Positions 45,228 through 54,496 of a stretch of DNA of 64,000 nucleotides are shown piece after piece. A model generated the notes under the pieces. The model did no database searches, was not told where the DNA came from, and saw only the letters and a list, made by a program, of their open reading frames with translations. The position numbers were made by a program, and so were the translations under genes. The stretch is from Lysinibacillus xylanilyticus (GTDB taxonomy: Bacteria; Bacillota; Bacilli; Bacillales_A; Planococcaceae). Position 1 is the stretch's first letter, and each line of letters begins with the position of its first letter. The stretch covers positions 664,313 through 728,312 of the forward strand of contig NZ_LFXJ01000010.1 of NCBI RefSeq assembly GCF_001183605.1, written 5' to 3'.

Positions 45228-46553
45228 ATGAAAACGGCTCAATTAATCGAACAAATTCCTCAAATACCAACCTTTAAAAAATTTGGTAGAGTAACTAGAG
45301 TTGTCGGCTTGATGATTGAGTCACAAGGTCCAGATAGTTCCATTGGTGATGTCTGTAAAATTCATGTGGAAACTTCTAAAAACGGCCATCAAATCATCTT
45401 AGCAGAGGTTGTAGGCTTCAAAGATGAAATTGTCGTCTTAATGCCTTTTACTTCTCTTAGAGAAATATCAATTGGCTGCCTAGTCGAAGGGACAGGGGCG
45501 CCACTTGAGGTAAAAGTGGGCCCTGAGCTAATCGGTAAAGTACTTGATTCTATGGGAAATCCAATAGATGGAACTGTATTACCGAAAGGATTAATGACAG
45601 TTCCGACAGAGCAGGACCCACCCAATCCACTAACGCGCCCACCTATTAATGAAAGACTTGAAGTAGGTGTTAAAGCAATTGATGGCATGCTAACAGTGGG
45701 GAATGGACAACGTGTTGGTATTTTCGCTGGTTCTGGGGTCGGGAAAAGTACATTGCTCGGTATGATTGCTCGAAATACCCAAGCGGATTTAAACGTAATC
45801 GCGCTAATTGGAGAACGTGGTCGTGAGGTACGTGAGTTTATAGAACGTGATTTAGGACCAGAGGGTTTAAGTCGATCAATAGTAGTAGCTGCTACTTCTG
45901 ATCAGCCTGCACTAATGCGAATTAAAGGGGCCTTTACCGCAACAGCAATTGCCGAATATTTTAGAAATCGCGGCTTAAATGTCATGTTGATGATGGATTC
46001 TGTGACTCGTATTGCTATGGCGCAACGTGAAATCGGTCTTGCGACAGGTGAACCACCAGCTCAAAAAGGATATACACCATCTGTATTTGCAATTTTACCT
46101 AAACTATTAGAACGCACAGGTACTAATGAGAAAGGCTCTATTACTGCCTTTTATACAGTGTTAGTAGATGGTGATGATATGAATGAGCCAATAGCAGATA
46201 CGGTGCGAGGGATTTTAGATGGACATATAGTCCTTGATCGAAACCTTGCCAATAAAGGTCAATATCCAGCTATTAATGTATTAAAAAGTGTCAGCCGTTT
46301 GATGAATCATGTGGCAGAGCCAGAGCACAAAAAGGCTGCAGAACGATTAAGAGAGCTCTATTATACATATGACAAGTCAGAGGATTTAATTAATATCGGT
46401 GCCTATAAGACAGGAACATCGAAGGAAATTGATGAAGCCATTTACTATGAACCTCTCATTACCGCTTATTTAAAGCAGGGCTATTTAGATAAGGTAACCC
46501 TTGAGGAAAGTAAGAATGAATTAATTTCATTATCGAACGGTGGTGGAAAATAG
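45228..46553 (+). CDS. fliI: Flagellum-specific ATPase FliI
   Basis: 441 residues, an F1-beta-like ATPase. Walker A FAGSGVGKSTLLG near 168, Walker B VMLMMDSVTRIAMAQRE near 250, IGLATGEPPAQKGYTPSVF. It powers substrate delivery to the flagellar export gate together with FliH and FliJ. ATG 45228 is 5 nt after fliH. Confidence 0.97.
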   Translation: MKTAQLIEQIPQIPTFKKFGRVTRVVGLMIESQGPDSSIGDVCKIHVETSKNGHQIILAEVVGFKDEIVVLMPFTSLREISIGCLVEGTGAPLEVKVGPELIGKVLDSMGNPIDGTVLPKGLMTVPTEQDPPNPLTRPPINERLEVGVKAIDGMLTVGNGQRVGIFAGSGVGKSTLLGMIARNTQADLNVIALIGERGREVREFIERDLGPEGLSRSIVVAATSDQPALMRIKGAFTATAIAEYFRNRGLNVMLMMDSVTRIAMAQREIGLATGEPPAQKGYTPSVFAILPKLLERTGTNEKGSITAFYTVLVDGDDMNEPIADTVRGILDGHIVLDRNLANKGQYPAINVLKSVSRLMNHVAEPEHKKAAERLRELYYTYDKSEDLINIGAYKTGTSKEIDEAIYYEPLITAYLKQGYLDKVTLEESKNELISLSNGGGK

Positions 46554-46554
46554 G

Positions 46555-47004
46555 ATGGTAAGCTATATATATCGTTTTGAAAAAGTGTTAACCATTCGAG
46601 AGCAGGAAAAAAATGAAACAGAAATTGCCTATAAAGAATCTGTACGTTCTTTTGAAGAAATAGCAACTAAGCTATTTGAGTTGTTAAAAAAGAAAGAAGA
46701 TTTAATAGAGTTTCAGCAGGAACGTTTAGCTGTAGGTTCATCAATAGAGGAAGTTCATCACTATGCACGATTTATTGATAGCCTCGAAAAAACAATTGCT
46801 GATGTACAGCAGAAAGTGGTTCAAGCTCGTGCAAAAATGAATTGGCACGAAGAAAAATTATTAGAAAAAAACTTGGAAGTACGTAAATTTGAAAAAATGC
46901 GAGAAAAAGATTTTAAAGTATTTCAGCAGGAACAGGATCGTATCGAAAGCATTTTTTTAGATGAGATTTCATCACTTACATATAACAAGAGAGAAATCAG
47001 GTGA
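46555..47004 (+). CDS. fliJ: Flagellar export chaperone FliJ
   Basis: 149 residues, almost entirely coiled coil, starting VSYIYRFEKVLTIREQEKNE as in FliJ. It acts between the FliI hexamer and FlhA. ATG 46555 is right after the fliI stop with GGTGG in the fliI end. Confidence 0.9.
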   Translation: MVSYIYRFEKVLTIREQEKNETEIAYKESVRSFEEIATKLFELLKKKEDLIEFQQERLAVGSSIEEVHHYARFIDSLEKTIADVQQKVVQARAKMNWHEEKLLEKNLEVRKFEKMREKDFKVFQQEQDRIESIFLDEISSLTYNKREIR

Positions 47005-47008
47005 TTTC

Positions 47009-47617
47009 ATGGCAAAAACAGACAATCGACTTAAAGCAGAATTAGAAGAACAACTGCCTAAACGTAAATCAGGTGGCCTTCGTAAGTTTTTTACTTGGTT
47101 TGTAATACCTATCATGTTTGTAGCGGCAGTACTACTTGTTGTTGCAACCCTTATGAATACGAATGTCTTTGATTTAGGGAAGAAGGCAGTTCAAAGCTTA
47201 CCATTCGTTCCTTCAGAAGAACAACAAGCAAAAGAAGCTGTAGTTAATAATGATTCAAAGGTTGTAAATTTACAGGCCGAAATAAAAGAAAAAGAAGCAG
47301 AAATCGTACAGCTTCAAAAGAAGATGGATACGGCAACAACTGAAAAAGAAAAGATAACGACAGAAAATGAACAGCTAAAATTTGAAGTTGAAAAATTAAA
47401 TAGGGAGCAAAGTGACGTAAAGCGTGACTTTAATGATATTTTAAAAACATTTGATAAAATGTCCCCTAAAGCAGCAGCGCCAGTTCTTATTAAAATGAGC
47501 GATACTGAAGCTCTTCGTATTTTAACAAACTTAAAACCAGATAAATTGGCTGCAATTTTAGAAAAAATGGATCCACAAGATGCAGCAAAATATACAGAAA
47601 TGATGGCTAAACAATAA
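47009..47617 (+). CDS. ylxF: YlxF/MotE-like flagellar operon membrane protein
   Basis: 202 residues from ATG 47009 behind AGGTGA. Basic N-terminus, one membrane segment (about 27-50, FTWFVIPIMFVAAVLLVVAT), a Lys/Glu coiled coil (about 85-135) and a C-terminal MgtE-N-like domain (ILKTFDKMSPKAAAPVLIKM, then ILEKMDPQDAAKYTEMM), the combination found in YlxF and MotE. MotE chaperones MotC in other bacteria; the YlxF role in Bacillus is not firmly established. It lies between fliJ and fliK as usual. Confidence 0.85.
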   Translation: MAKTDNRLKAELEEQLPKRKSGGLRKFFTWFVIPIMFVAAVLLVVATLMNTNVFDLGKKAVQSLPFVPSEEQQAKEAVVNNDSKVVNLQAEIKEKEAEIVQLQKKMDTATTEKEKITTENEQLKFEVEKLNREQSDVKRDFNDILKTFDKMSPKAAAPVLIKMSDTEALRILTNLKPDKLAAILEKMDPQDAAKYTEMMAKQ

Positions 47618-47641
47618 GGAAATCTGAAAGGAGGTGAAAAA

Positions 47642-48913
47642 ATGGATGTGGCAATGATGCAAATGATGTCTAAGACTAAAACAGCGGCTACAAAACCTTC
47701 AACATCAGGCGCTTCAAATGTTAAAGAAAATGGAACGTTGAACAAAGCAAATTCGGCTACATTTGGTTTTGTTTTTGGAAAAGTTATTTCATCTTCAAAT
47801 CAAACAAAGCAGCCTACACAGTCAACAGACGCAAAAGATACCTCTGATTTAGAAGCAGTCTTAAATGCTGATTCTATAGAAGACGTACTAGATGTACTAG
47901 GTATTCCACACGACGATGGCTTGTTAATGCTTCAAATTGGTGATGAAGGCAAAGCTGTTGCAATAGATGAAATGTTAAATCTTGATAACCTAATGGATGC
48001 ATTGGGGATTGATACCGAGCAACTTCAACAATTAGTACAACAGTTGCTAGGAGAAGATAAAGAAGCAAAAGATGTATGGGAGCTTTTAGCAATAGTAGAC
48101 GCTCAGGCACCAATGCTTCAAACGCAAATCGTAGCAGCTTTACAAGGCGAAGGGCAAGTGACTCCAAAGGAAGCAGCGCCATTACTTCAAGTGTTAAAGT
48201 TAGCACAATTAGTTGGGCAAAAAACGGACTTAATAGCATCACAAGAAAACTTACTAACTGACATAAAAAGTCTTTTGACAACGATTCAAACACAAGTAGA
48301 AACAACTCTATCTGAACAGCAAGTAACAACTAAAACAACAGTAACGCTTCCGTTGCAAGGCTTCCAGAAAGTAGTTCAACAAGTTCAGGTTACAAAGCAG
48401 ACAGACACAAGTGCTAATGAAATGGTGACTTCTAATACAGTCCAAACAAAAGCAGACACGTTCCAAGTGACACTGCCAGCTGCAAAACCAGCGCAGTCTG
48501 AGGCATTTTTGAAAGAGATGCAAGCAATCATCAATAGAGCCCAAATCTCGAATGCACAAGGTATTACACGCTTATCTTTGAAATTGTATCCGGAAAATCT
48601 AGGAACAATACGTATCGAGCTTGTGCAAAATGACGGTGTCCTCACAGCCCGTCTATTAGCTTCAACAGCTCATGGACGTGAATTACTTGATAGTCAGGCA
48701 CATCAATTAAAGCAAGCCTTTGTACAGCAAAATATTCAAGTTGATCGACTCGATATTGCTCAATCATTGCAAGACGCAGATCGCCAACAACGCGACCAAA
48801 GCTTCTTCAATAATTTCTTCAAGCAACAACAGCAAGAAGAGCAAGAGCAAAAAAGCGACGAGGACGATGAAGGTAAATCATTTAGTGACTATTTAATAAA
48901 TGAGGAGGTGTAA
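47642..48913 (+). CDS. fliK: Flagellar hook-length control protein FliK
   Basis: 423 residues. Variable low-complexity N-terminal two-thirds, and a conserved C-terminal domain (about 290-385) with LSLKLYPENLGTIRIELVQN, DGVLTARLLASTAHGRELL and the Gln-rich end QDADRQQRDQSFFNNFFKQQ, then an acidic tail. FliK measures the hook and switches FlhB specificity. AAAGGAGGTG precedes ATG 47642. Confidence 0.9.
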   Translation: MDVAMMQMMSKTKTAATKPSTSGASNVKENGTLNKANSATFGFVFGKVISSSNQTKQPTQSTDAKDTSDLEAVLNADSIEDVLDVLGIPHDDGLLMLQIGDEGKAVAIDEMLNLDNLMDALGIDTEQLQQLVQQLLGEDKEAKDVWELLAIVDAQAPMLQTQIVAALQGEGQVTPKEAAPLLQVLKLAQLVGQKTDLIASQENLLTDIKSLLTTIQTQVETTLSEQQVTTKTTVTLPLQGFQKVVQQVQVTKQTDTSANEMVTSNTVQTKADTFQVTLPAAKPAQSEAFLKEMQAIINRAQISNAQGITRLSLKLYPENLGTIRIELVQNDGVLTARLLASTAHGRELLDSQAHQLKQAFVQQNIQVDRLDIAQSLQDADRQQRDQSFFNNFFKQQQQEEQEQKSDEDDEGKSFSDYLINEEV

Positions 48914-48915
48914 AG

Positions 48916-49617
48916 ATGGCAGATGCAACGACTAATACAAAACCAGTAAATACAAAACCAGTAAATACAAATGTAACGGATGAACTTTATTATTCCAATT
49001 ATAAGAAGCCAACGAAGCAGACGGGTAATAGTGATCTTGGAAAGGATGCTTTCTTAAAATTATTAATTACTCAACTACAACACCAAGATCCAACAAATCC
49101 AATGGACGACCGAGAATTCATTTCTCAAATGGCACAATTCTCTTCTTTAGAACAAATGCAAAATATGACAAAAGCGGTGGAATCATTACTTGCCTCACAG
49201 CAGCAAACACAGCTTATGAATTATACATCATTTGTTGGTAAGGAAGTAAAATGGCATGAGCTAACAGATAAGCTAGATGAAAAAGGCAAACCTGTTATTA
49301 ATGAAGGAACAGGCACAATTAAATCTGTGAAGTTTGTAGACGGTGATGCGGTGTTTGTACTAGCTGATGGTAAGGAATTAACTCCTGGTAATATTTCAGC
49401 TATTTTAGGCGGTTCGAGTGATAATGTAGTAACAGAATCAGAATCTCCACTTGTACAAGCAAGCAAACTAATTGGTAAAAATGTTACGTATATGGACGGC
49501 GAGAAAGAATTACAAGGACGTATCGTTTCTGTAACAACTAAAGATGGCGTAACTCATTATGTCTTAGACAATGACAAAAAATTAACAGATAAAGATTTTA
49601 CCGTAATAAGCGAATAA
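48916..49617 (+). CDS. flgD: Flagellar hook capping protein FlgD
   Basis: 233 residues. The FlgD core LGKDAFLKLLITQLQHQDPT and EFISQMAQFSSLEQMQNM (about 37-85) is followed by a C-terminal beta region with GKEVKWHELTDKLDEKGKPV. The N-terminus has a 15-nt tandem duplication (48934-48963) giving two NTKPV repeats. FlgD scaffolds hook assembly. GAGGAGGTG precedes the start, 2 nt after fliK. Confidence 0.93.
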   Translation: MADATTNTKPVNTKPVNTNVTDELYYSNYKKPTKQTGNSDLGKDAFLKLLITQLQHQDPTNPMDDREFISQMAQFSSLEQMQNMTKAVESLLASQQQTQLMNYTSFVGKEVKWHELTDKLDEKGKPVINEGTGTIKSVKFVDGDAVFVLADGKELTPGNISAILGGSSDNVVTESESPLVQASKLIGKNVTYMDGEKELQGRIVSVTTKDGVTHYVLDNDKKLTDKDFTVISE

Positions 49618-49632
49618 AGGTGGAGAAAAAAG

Positions 49633-50004
49633 ATGGATAAGTTTTCAATACATCGTGTACCATTGCATCCATCTATTCGCCAGACACAACCTACGCCAAT
49701 AAAATCACAGCAATCGTTTAAAGCTCATTTACAGGAGGCTACCAATCAACAAGAGTTAAAAGTGAGTAAGCATGCCCATGAACGTATTATGGAGCGTAAG
49801 ATAGCGATATCTGAACAAGAATGGCAGGCTGTATCGGACAAGGTATTTGAAGCACACTCAAAAGGTGTAAAACAACCATTAGTCTTGATGGATCAAGCAG
49901 CTCTAATTGTCAGTGCTAAAAACGCAACTGTCATTACAGCAATGGATCGCACGGAAGCAAAACAACAAATATTTACAAATATTGACGGCACAATAGTGCT
50001 ATAA
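49633..50004 (+). CDS. Flagellar operon protein of the TIGR02530 (flg_new) type
   Basis: 123 residues. Basic soluble protein with SKHAHERIMERKIAISEQEW, DKVFEAHSKGVKQPLVLMDQ and AALIVSAKNATVITAMDR, the pattern of the short 'flagellar operon protein' family found between flgD and the hook gene in Firmicutes. Exact role is not established; hook assembly is a reasonable guess from position. Confidence 0.82.
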   Translation: MDKFSIHRVPLHPSIRQTQPTPIKSQQSFKAHLQEATNQQELKVSKHAHERIMERKIAISEQEWQAVSDKVFEAHSKGVKQPLVLMDQAALIVSAKNATVITAMDRTEAKQQIFTNIDGTIVL

Positions 50005-50030
50005 GGGCTGGACCTTTGAAAGGAAGCCTA

Positions 50031-50056
50031 TGTGTGCTGATTGATAGAGGCACACA
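50031..50056 (+). other. Intercistronic hairpin before the hook gene
   Basis: TGTGTGC (50031-50037) pairs with GCACACA (50050-50056) across 12 nt, without a T-run, 25 nt upstream of the hook-gene start. It could stabilise or process the abundant hook mRNA. Confidence 0.45.
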
Positions 50057-50081
50057 ATATAAATGAAGGGAGAACGACATT

Positions 50082-51050
50082 ATGTTACGTTCTATGTATT
50101 CAGGTATTTCAGGTCTTAAAAACTTCCAAACAAAGTTAGACGTTATTGGTAATAATATTGCTAACGTTAATACAGTTGGTTTTAAAAAGGGGCGTGTTAA
50201 TTTTAAAGATTTAATGTCTCAAACACAGGCAGGCGCAACTGGGTCTACAGCGACGCGTGGGGGTGTAAACCCACAACAAGTAGGTTTAGGTTCACAATTA
50301 GCTACTATCGATACTATCCATGGTGGCGGATCTTTACAGCAAACAGGACGTGGATTAGATTTAGGTATTGAAGGTGAAGGCTTCTTTATGGTGGCTGATG
50401 CCAATGGCGCTCCAGACGAAACTTCTGGATTTATTGATGAAGAAGGTTTCAATAACACGTTATTTACTCGTAACGGTATTTTCTACATGGACAATAATGG
50501 CTACTTAGTAAATGGTGATGGTAAATATTTGGTAGGTATTACAGCTGGAGACGAACTTGTTATCGAGAAGGATGATACAGGTATTTTAGCGGCAGATGGA
50601 CCAAAAGCATCTGGTGATGAAGGTGCTAATTTATTTGATGATGCTGGAGAGTTAACACCTGCTGATGGTACTGTAGGACCTATTCGTATTCCGCCAACAG
50701 CTAAAGAAGTAAGCATTGGAGCTGATGGTACGGTTAATTATATAGATTTAAATGGTGATTTACAGTGGGCTGGTCAATTGATTATGGCTAAATTCCCGAA
50801 TGCTGGTGGTCTTGCTAAAGTTGGCGGCAATTACTATCAACAAACAACAAACTCAGGCGTAGCTTATGCACAAGTAGGTACTGTGGCAGGTATGGGTAGT
50901 ATTGCTGCAGGAAAGGTAGAAATGTCTAACGTTGACTTATCTGAAGAATTTACTGAGATGATTGTGGCGCAACGTGGTTTCCAAGCAAATACACGTATTA
51001 TCACAACTTCTGATGAAATTCTTCAAGAGCTTGTAAATTTAAAACGCTAG
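50082..51050 (+). CDS. flgE: Flagellar hook protein FlgE (FlgG-family)
   Basis: 322 residues. N-terminal axial motif MLRSMYSGISGLKNFQTKLD and GNNIANVNTVGFKKGRVNF, middle variable acidic region (about 120-215, rich in Asp, Gly and Ala), and the C-terminal heptad VDLSEEFTEMIVAQRGFQAN. In Bacillales this gene (once called flgG) encodes the hook subunit. Length is greater than the B. subtilis protein, the extra residues being in the variable middle. GAAGGGAG precedes ATG 50082. Confidence 0.9.
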   Translation: MLRSMYSGISGLKNFQTKLDVIGNNIANVNTVGFKKGRVNFKDLMSQTQAGATGSTATRGGVNPQQVGLGSQLATIDTIHGGGSLQQTGRGLDLGIEGEGFFMVADANGAPDETSGFIDEEGFNNTLFTRNGIFYMDNNGYLVNGDGKYLVGITAGDELVIEKDDTGILAADGPKASGDEGANLFDDAGELTPADGTVGPIRIPPTAKEVSIGADGTVNYIDLNGDLQWAGQLIMAKFPNAGGLAKVGGNYYQQTTNSGVAYAQVGTVAGMGSIAAGKVEMSNVDLSEEFTEMIVAQRGFQANTRIITTSDEILQELVNLKR

Positions 51051-51162
51051 GTTTTAATAAGTAGATTTTAGTATGAGATATATTCTTAATATGATCATAC
51101 AGGTAAAGAAAATACCACTTAAGATTACGAAGTGCTCAAAACTAAAAACATAATTTCATATG

Positions 51163-51207
51163 AGGGAGGGTCGGGCCGGCTCTCGTGCTAGACCCGGCCC
51201 TATTTCA
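51163..51207 (+). promoter_or_regulatory. Shine-Dalgarno site separated from its start codon by a GC-rich hairpin
   Basis: AGGGAGG (51163-51169) is 38 nt from the start ATG 51208, with no other site between. GGGCCGG (51173-51179) pairs with CCGGCCC (51194-51200), extended by TCT/AGA. Folding this hairpin leaves 3 plus 7 single-stranded nt, a normal spacing of about 10. No T-run follows, so it is not a terminator. Confidence 0.65.
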
Positions 51208-51429
51208 ATGATTGAACTAACACGTTTAAATGGCAAAGCATTTACATTGAATGCTTTATACATAGAAACGGTCGAATCTTTTCCAGATACGACCATTACA
51301 TTAACGACTGGAACCAAAATCATTGTTTTACAGAGTGAAGATGAGGTGCGACAAAAGGTAACAGCCTTTTATAAAAATATACAAATACTATCAAACCCGC
51401 ATCTACGAGGTGAAGAAGATGAAGAATAA
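51208..51429 (+). CDS. flbD: Flagellar FlbD family protein
   Basis: 73 residues, starting MIELTRLNGKAFTLNALYIE, the FlbD signature, followed by SFPDTTITLTTGTKIIVLQS and an acidic end. FlbD-type proteins are conserved in flagellar operons; function in Bacillales is not clear. An in-frame ATG at 51160 would add 16 repeat-like residues (MREGRAGSRARPGPIS) encoded by the hairpin and has no Shine-Dalgarno site, so 51208 is chosen. It overlaps fliL. Confidence 0.85.
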   Translation: MIELTRLNGKAFTLNALYIETVESFPDTTITLTTGTKIIVLQSEDEVRQKVTAFYKNIQILSNPHLRGEEDEE

Positions 51430-51847
51430 CAAAGTGTTAACGATGATTATCATCGTACTAGTAGCAATTATACTTATCGGTGGAATTTGCTTTGTATTGT
51501 TTAACCAATTTAATAAGCCGGCAAAGTCTCTTGAGCCAACCATTGATGAAATTGTAGAAGCTTCTGTTGAAATTCCGGAAATTACAACAAATTTAGCTGA
51601 TAACAAAGTTGTACGTTTGTCGTTAAAAATTCAAACAACGAATAAAGATGCGGCTGCTGAGTTAACGAAGCGTGATTTCCAAGTGAAAAACATCGTTATT
51701 CAAGAGCTTTCTGAAATGGAGCAAAAAGATTTAGAAGGTAAACAAGGTAAACAAATTTTCCAAAAAGCATTAAAAACACGATTAAATGAATTGATGCAAG
51801 AGGGAGAAGTTCAGGAAATTTATCTTACCTCCTTCATCACAACATAA
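51419..51847 (+). CDS. fliL: Flagellar basal body-associated protein FliL
   Basis: 142 residues from ATG 51419, behind GAGGTG (51407-51412); GTG 51410 is possible. One membrane segment (about 8-28, VLTMIIIVLVAIILIGGICF) and an extracytoplasmic FliL domain with VVRLSLKIQTTNKDAAAELT and the C-terminal EVQEIYLTSFITT. It stabilises stators around the rotor. It starts 11 nt before the flbD stop. Confidence 0.92.
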   Translation: MKNNKVLTMIIIVLVAIILIGGICFVLFNQFNKPAKSLEPTIDEIVEASVEIPEITTNLADNKVVRLSLKIQTTNKDAAAELTKRDFQVKNIVIQELSEMEQKDLEGKQGKQIFQKALKTRLNELMQEGEVQEIYLTSFITT

Positions 51848-51881
51848 TAATAAAGAAACTGCTTGAAATGGAGGTGGGCAA

Positions 51882-52877
51882 ATGGCAGGAGATGTGTTAT
51901 CTCAATCAGAGATAGATGCGCTGCTTTCCGCTATATCAACTGGGGAAATGTCAGCTGATGACATGAAAAAAGAGGACGAGGGTCGCAAGGTTAAAGTGTA
52001 TGACTTTAAACGAGCGTTGCGTTTCTCGAAAGATCAAATCCGAAGTTTGACCCGAATACATGAAAATTTTGCACGATTACTGACAACCTTCTTTTCTGCA
52101 CAGCTTAGAAGCTATGTGCAGATTACTGTTGCATCAGTGGACCAAATACCATTTGAAGAGTTTGTACGTTCGATTCCGAATATGACACTCATTAATGTGT
52201 TTGAAGTGCCGCCATTAGATGGTAATATATTGATGGAAATAAACCCAAACATTGCCTACTCGATGTTAGATCGTTTAATGGGCGGTAGTGGGGCGAGTCA
52301 TAGTAATGTTGATAATTTAACAGAAATTGAAACTAAAATTATGACAAACCTTTTTGAACGTTCATTCGACAATTTACGCGAGGCATGGGAAAATGTGGCG
52401 GAAATTGATCCGATTTTAGTAGAACTTGAGGTCAATCCTCAGTTTTTACAAATGATTTCACCAAATGAAACGGTTGTCGTTATTTCCTTGAATACGATCA
52501 TCGGTGAGACAAGCGGTATGATTAATATTTGTATTCCGCATGTTGTATTGGAGCCAATTGTTCCAAATCTTTCTGTCCGTTACTGGATGCAGACTAATAC
52601 AAAAGAGATGTCTCCAGAGCAAACAAAAATGCTTGAAACACGTGTGAAACAAGCACAATTACCTGTTTCCGTTGAACTAGGTATTACAGACATTACCATT
52701 GAGGACTTCCTCACAATGCAAGTTGGTGATGTTATTCAATTAGAACAAAAAATTGAAGATCCACTACTGTTAAAAGTAGGGACATTACCGAAATTTACTG
52801 TTCAACCAGGAAAGCAAGGCAAAAAATTAGCAATCCAGATTATCGACCCTTTGAAAGGAGGAGACGAAGATGAGTGA
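51882..52877 (+). CDS. fliM: Flagellar motor switch protein FliM
   Basis: 331 residues. N-terminal CheY-P binding peptide with VLSQSEIDALLSAI (residues 4-17), the CheC-like middle domain with GGSGASHSN, and a C-terminal SpoA/FliN-like domain (about 250-325). It forms the C-ring with FliG and FliY. GGAGGTGGG precedes the start. It overlaps fliY by 8 nt. Confidence 0.96.
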   Translation: MAGDVLSQSEIDALLSAISTGEMSADDMKKEDEGRKVKVYDFKRALRFSKDQIRSLTRIHENFARLLTTFFSAQLRSYVQITVASVDQIPFEEFVRSIPNMTLINVFEVPPLDGNILMEINPNIAYSMLDRLMGGSGASHSNVDNLTEIETKIMTNLFERSFDNLREAWENVAEIDPILVELEVNPQFLQMISPNETVVVISLNTIIGETSGMINICIPHVVLEPIVPNLSVRYWMQTNTKEMSPEQTKMLETRVKQAQLPVSVELGITDITIEDFLTMQVGDVIQLEQKIEDPLLLKVGTLPKFTVQPGKQGKKLAIQIIDPLKGGDEDE

Positions 52878-54108
52878 TGAAATGCTCTCCCAAGAAGAAA
52901 TTGAAGCGTTATTAAGGGGCGAAACGTTGGAAGATAAAAACAGCGGCACTGAAGCTTCTACAAATGAGGAAATTAATGATTTAAAAGTAGAGGATTACCT
53001 CGATTCGTTTGCGCAAGATGCGTTAGGTGAGGTAGGAAATATATCTTTTGGTAGCTCTGCCACGGCGCTTTCAGCCTTATTAGGTCAAAAAGTAGATATT
53101 ACTACCCCAAGTATTTCAATGATTAACCGAAATAAATTAGAAGAGGAATTTCCTCATCCTTATGTAGCCGTACAGGTTGAATATACAATCGGGCTAACAG
53201 GTATGAATTTACTTGTTATTAAGCAATCAGATGCAGCGATTATTGCTGATTTAATGTTAGGTGGAGATGGCTTAAATCCGAAACCAGATTTAGGTGAAAT
53301 TCAGCTAAGTGCCGTGCAAGAAGCTATGAATCAAATGATGGGCTCAGCGGCTACTTCAATGTCGACAGTATTTAATAAAAAAGTGGATATTTCTCCACCT
53401 TCTATTGATTTAATGAATATTTCTAAAAACGAAGGAAGAGAAAATATTCCTGAAGATGATTTACTCGTAAAAGTATCCTTCAGATTGAAAATTGGTAATT
53501 TAATTGATTCGAATCTAATGCAATTATTACCGCTGAAATTTAGTCAAAACATTGTAAAATCTCTACTAGGAGAAACAGAATCAATCGAGGAACCTGTGGC
53601 TGCAACAATAGCACCTGAAGCGCCAGTAGCACCGTCGCCTGTACAACCAGAAGCGTTCATGCAACCACAAGCACCTGTAACACCACCGCCTGCGCAGCCG
53701 GTATATCAACAGCAGGCAGCGCCGGTGCAGCAACCAGTGTATCAAGAGCAACAACAGATTCCTCAAGCAACAAGACCTATTCAACCGGTCAATGTTCAAC
53801 AAGCACAGTTTGCTAGTTTTGATACAAATGTTATCTCGCAATCTGAAGCTAGAAATTTAAATATGCTACTTGATATTCCATTGCAAGTTACTGTATAGTT
53901 AGGACGTACAAAGCGTTCTGTAAAAGAGATTTTAGAACTATCAAGTGGTTCGATTATTGAACTAGATAAGTTAGCTGGTGAACCAGTTGATATTTTAGTT
54001 AATAGTCGTTTAATCGCTAAAGGTGAAGTCGTTGTTATTGATGAAAACTTCGGTGTCCGCATTACGGATGTTTTAAGTCAAGCAGAGCGTTTAAATAATT
54101 TAAGATAG
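52870..54108 (+). pseudogene. fliY: Flagellar switch phosphatase FliY interrupted by an in-frame TAG
   Basis: The intact part is 342 codons: N-terminal FliM-like peptide MLSQEEIEALLRGE (5-18), CheC-type phosphatase domain (about 35-205) with both active-site helices (DALGEVGNISFG and SAVQEAMNQMMG), and a Pro/Gln linker (about 235-320). At 53896-53898 a TAG replaces the codon that is Glu (GAG) in homologs, in DIPLQVTV-stop-LGRTKRS. The same frame continues for 69 sense codons with a well-preserved FliN/SpoA domain ([20 protein letters not shown]) to TAG 54106-54108. So one base change cuts off the C-ring domain. No good internal restart is visible. It could be a real mutation, a laboratory-strain lesion or a sequence error. 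Confidence 0.88.
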
Positions 54109-54129
54109 TTTCAATTGGAGGAGTTAACC

Positions 54130-54492
54130 ATGTCTAAAAGAATTTTGATTGTAGACGATGCCGCATTCATGCGCATGATGATCAAGGATATTTTATCGAA
54201 AAATGGATTTGAAGTTGTTGGAGAGGCTGCTGATGGTTTACAGGCTGTTGAAAAGTACAACGAATTAAAGCCAGATTTAGTAACAATGGATATTACGATG
54301 CCAGAAATGGACGGTATTGCTGCTCTTAAAGCAATTAAAGGTTCAGATCCAAATGCAACTGTAATCATGTGTTCTGCAATGGGACAACAAGCTATGGTAA
54401 TCGATGCAATTCAAGCTGGTGCGAAAGACTTTATTGTTAAACCATTCCAAGCTGATCGTGTAATTGAAGCGATTCAAAAAGCTTTAGGTTGA
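54130..54492 (+). CDS. cheY: Chemotaxis response regulator CheY
   Basis: 120 residues, a single receiver domain. Acidic pocket Asp9-Asp10, phosphorylated Asp54 in VTMDITMPEMDG, and the conserved Lys in FIVKPF. CheY-P binds FliM and is dephosphorylated by FliY and CheC. ATG 54130 behind GGAGGAG; an in-frame upstream start at 54115 overlaps that site. Confidence 0.97.
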   Translation: MSKRILIVDDAAFMRMMIKDILSKNGFEVVGEAADGLQAVEKYNELKPDLVTMDITMPEMDGIAALKAIKGSDPNATVIMCSAMGQQAMVIDAIQAGAKDFIVKPFQADRVIEAIQKALG

Positions 54493-54496
54493 TTGA

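Noticed and set aside
47874..48329. 151-codon Leu-rich minus-strand ORF
   Set aside because: It is the complement of the Gln/Lys/Ala-rich part of fliK; no start signal and no recognisable domain.
51171..51206. Intrinsic terminator before flbD
   Set aside because: The GC-rich hairpin is followed by TATTTCA, not a T-run, and the flagellar operon continues with overlapping genes immediately after.
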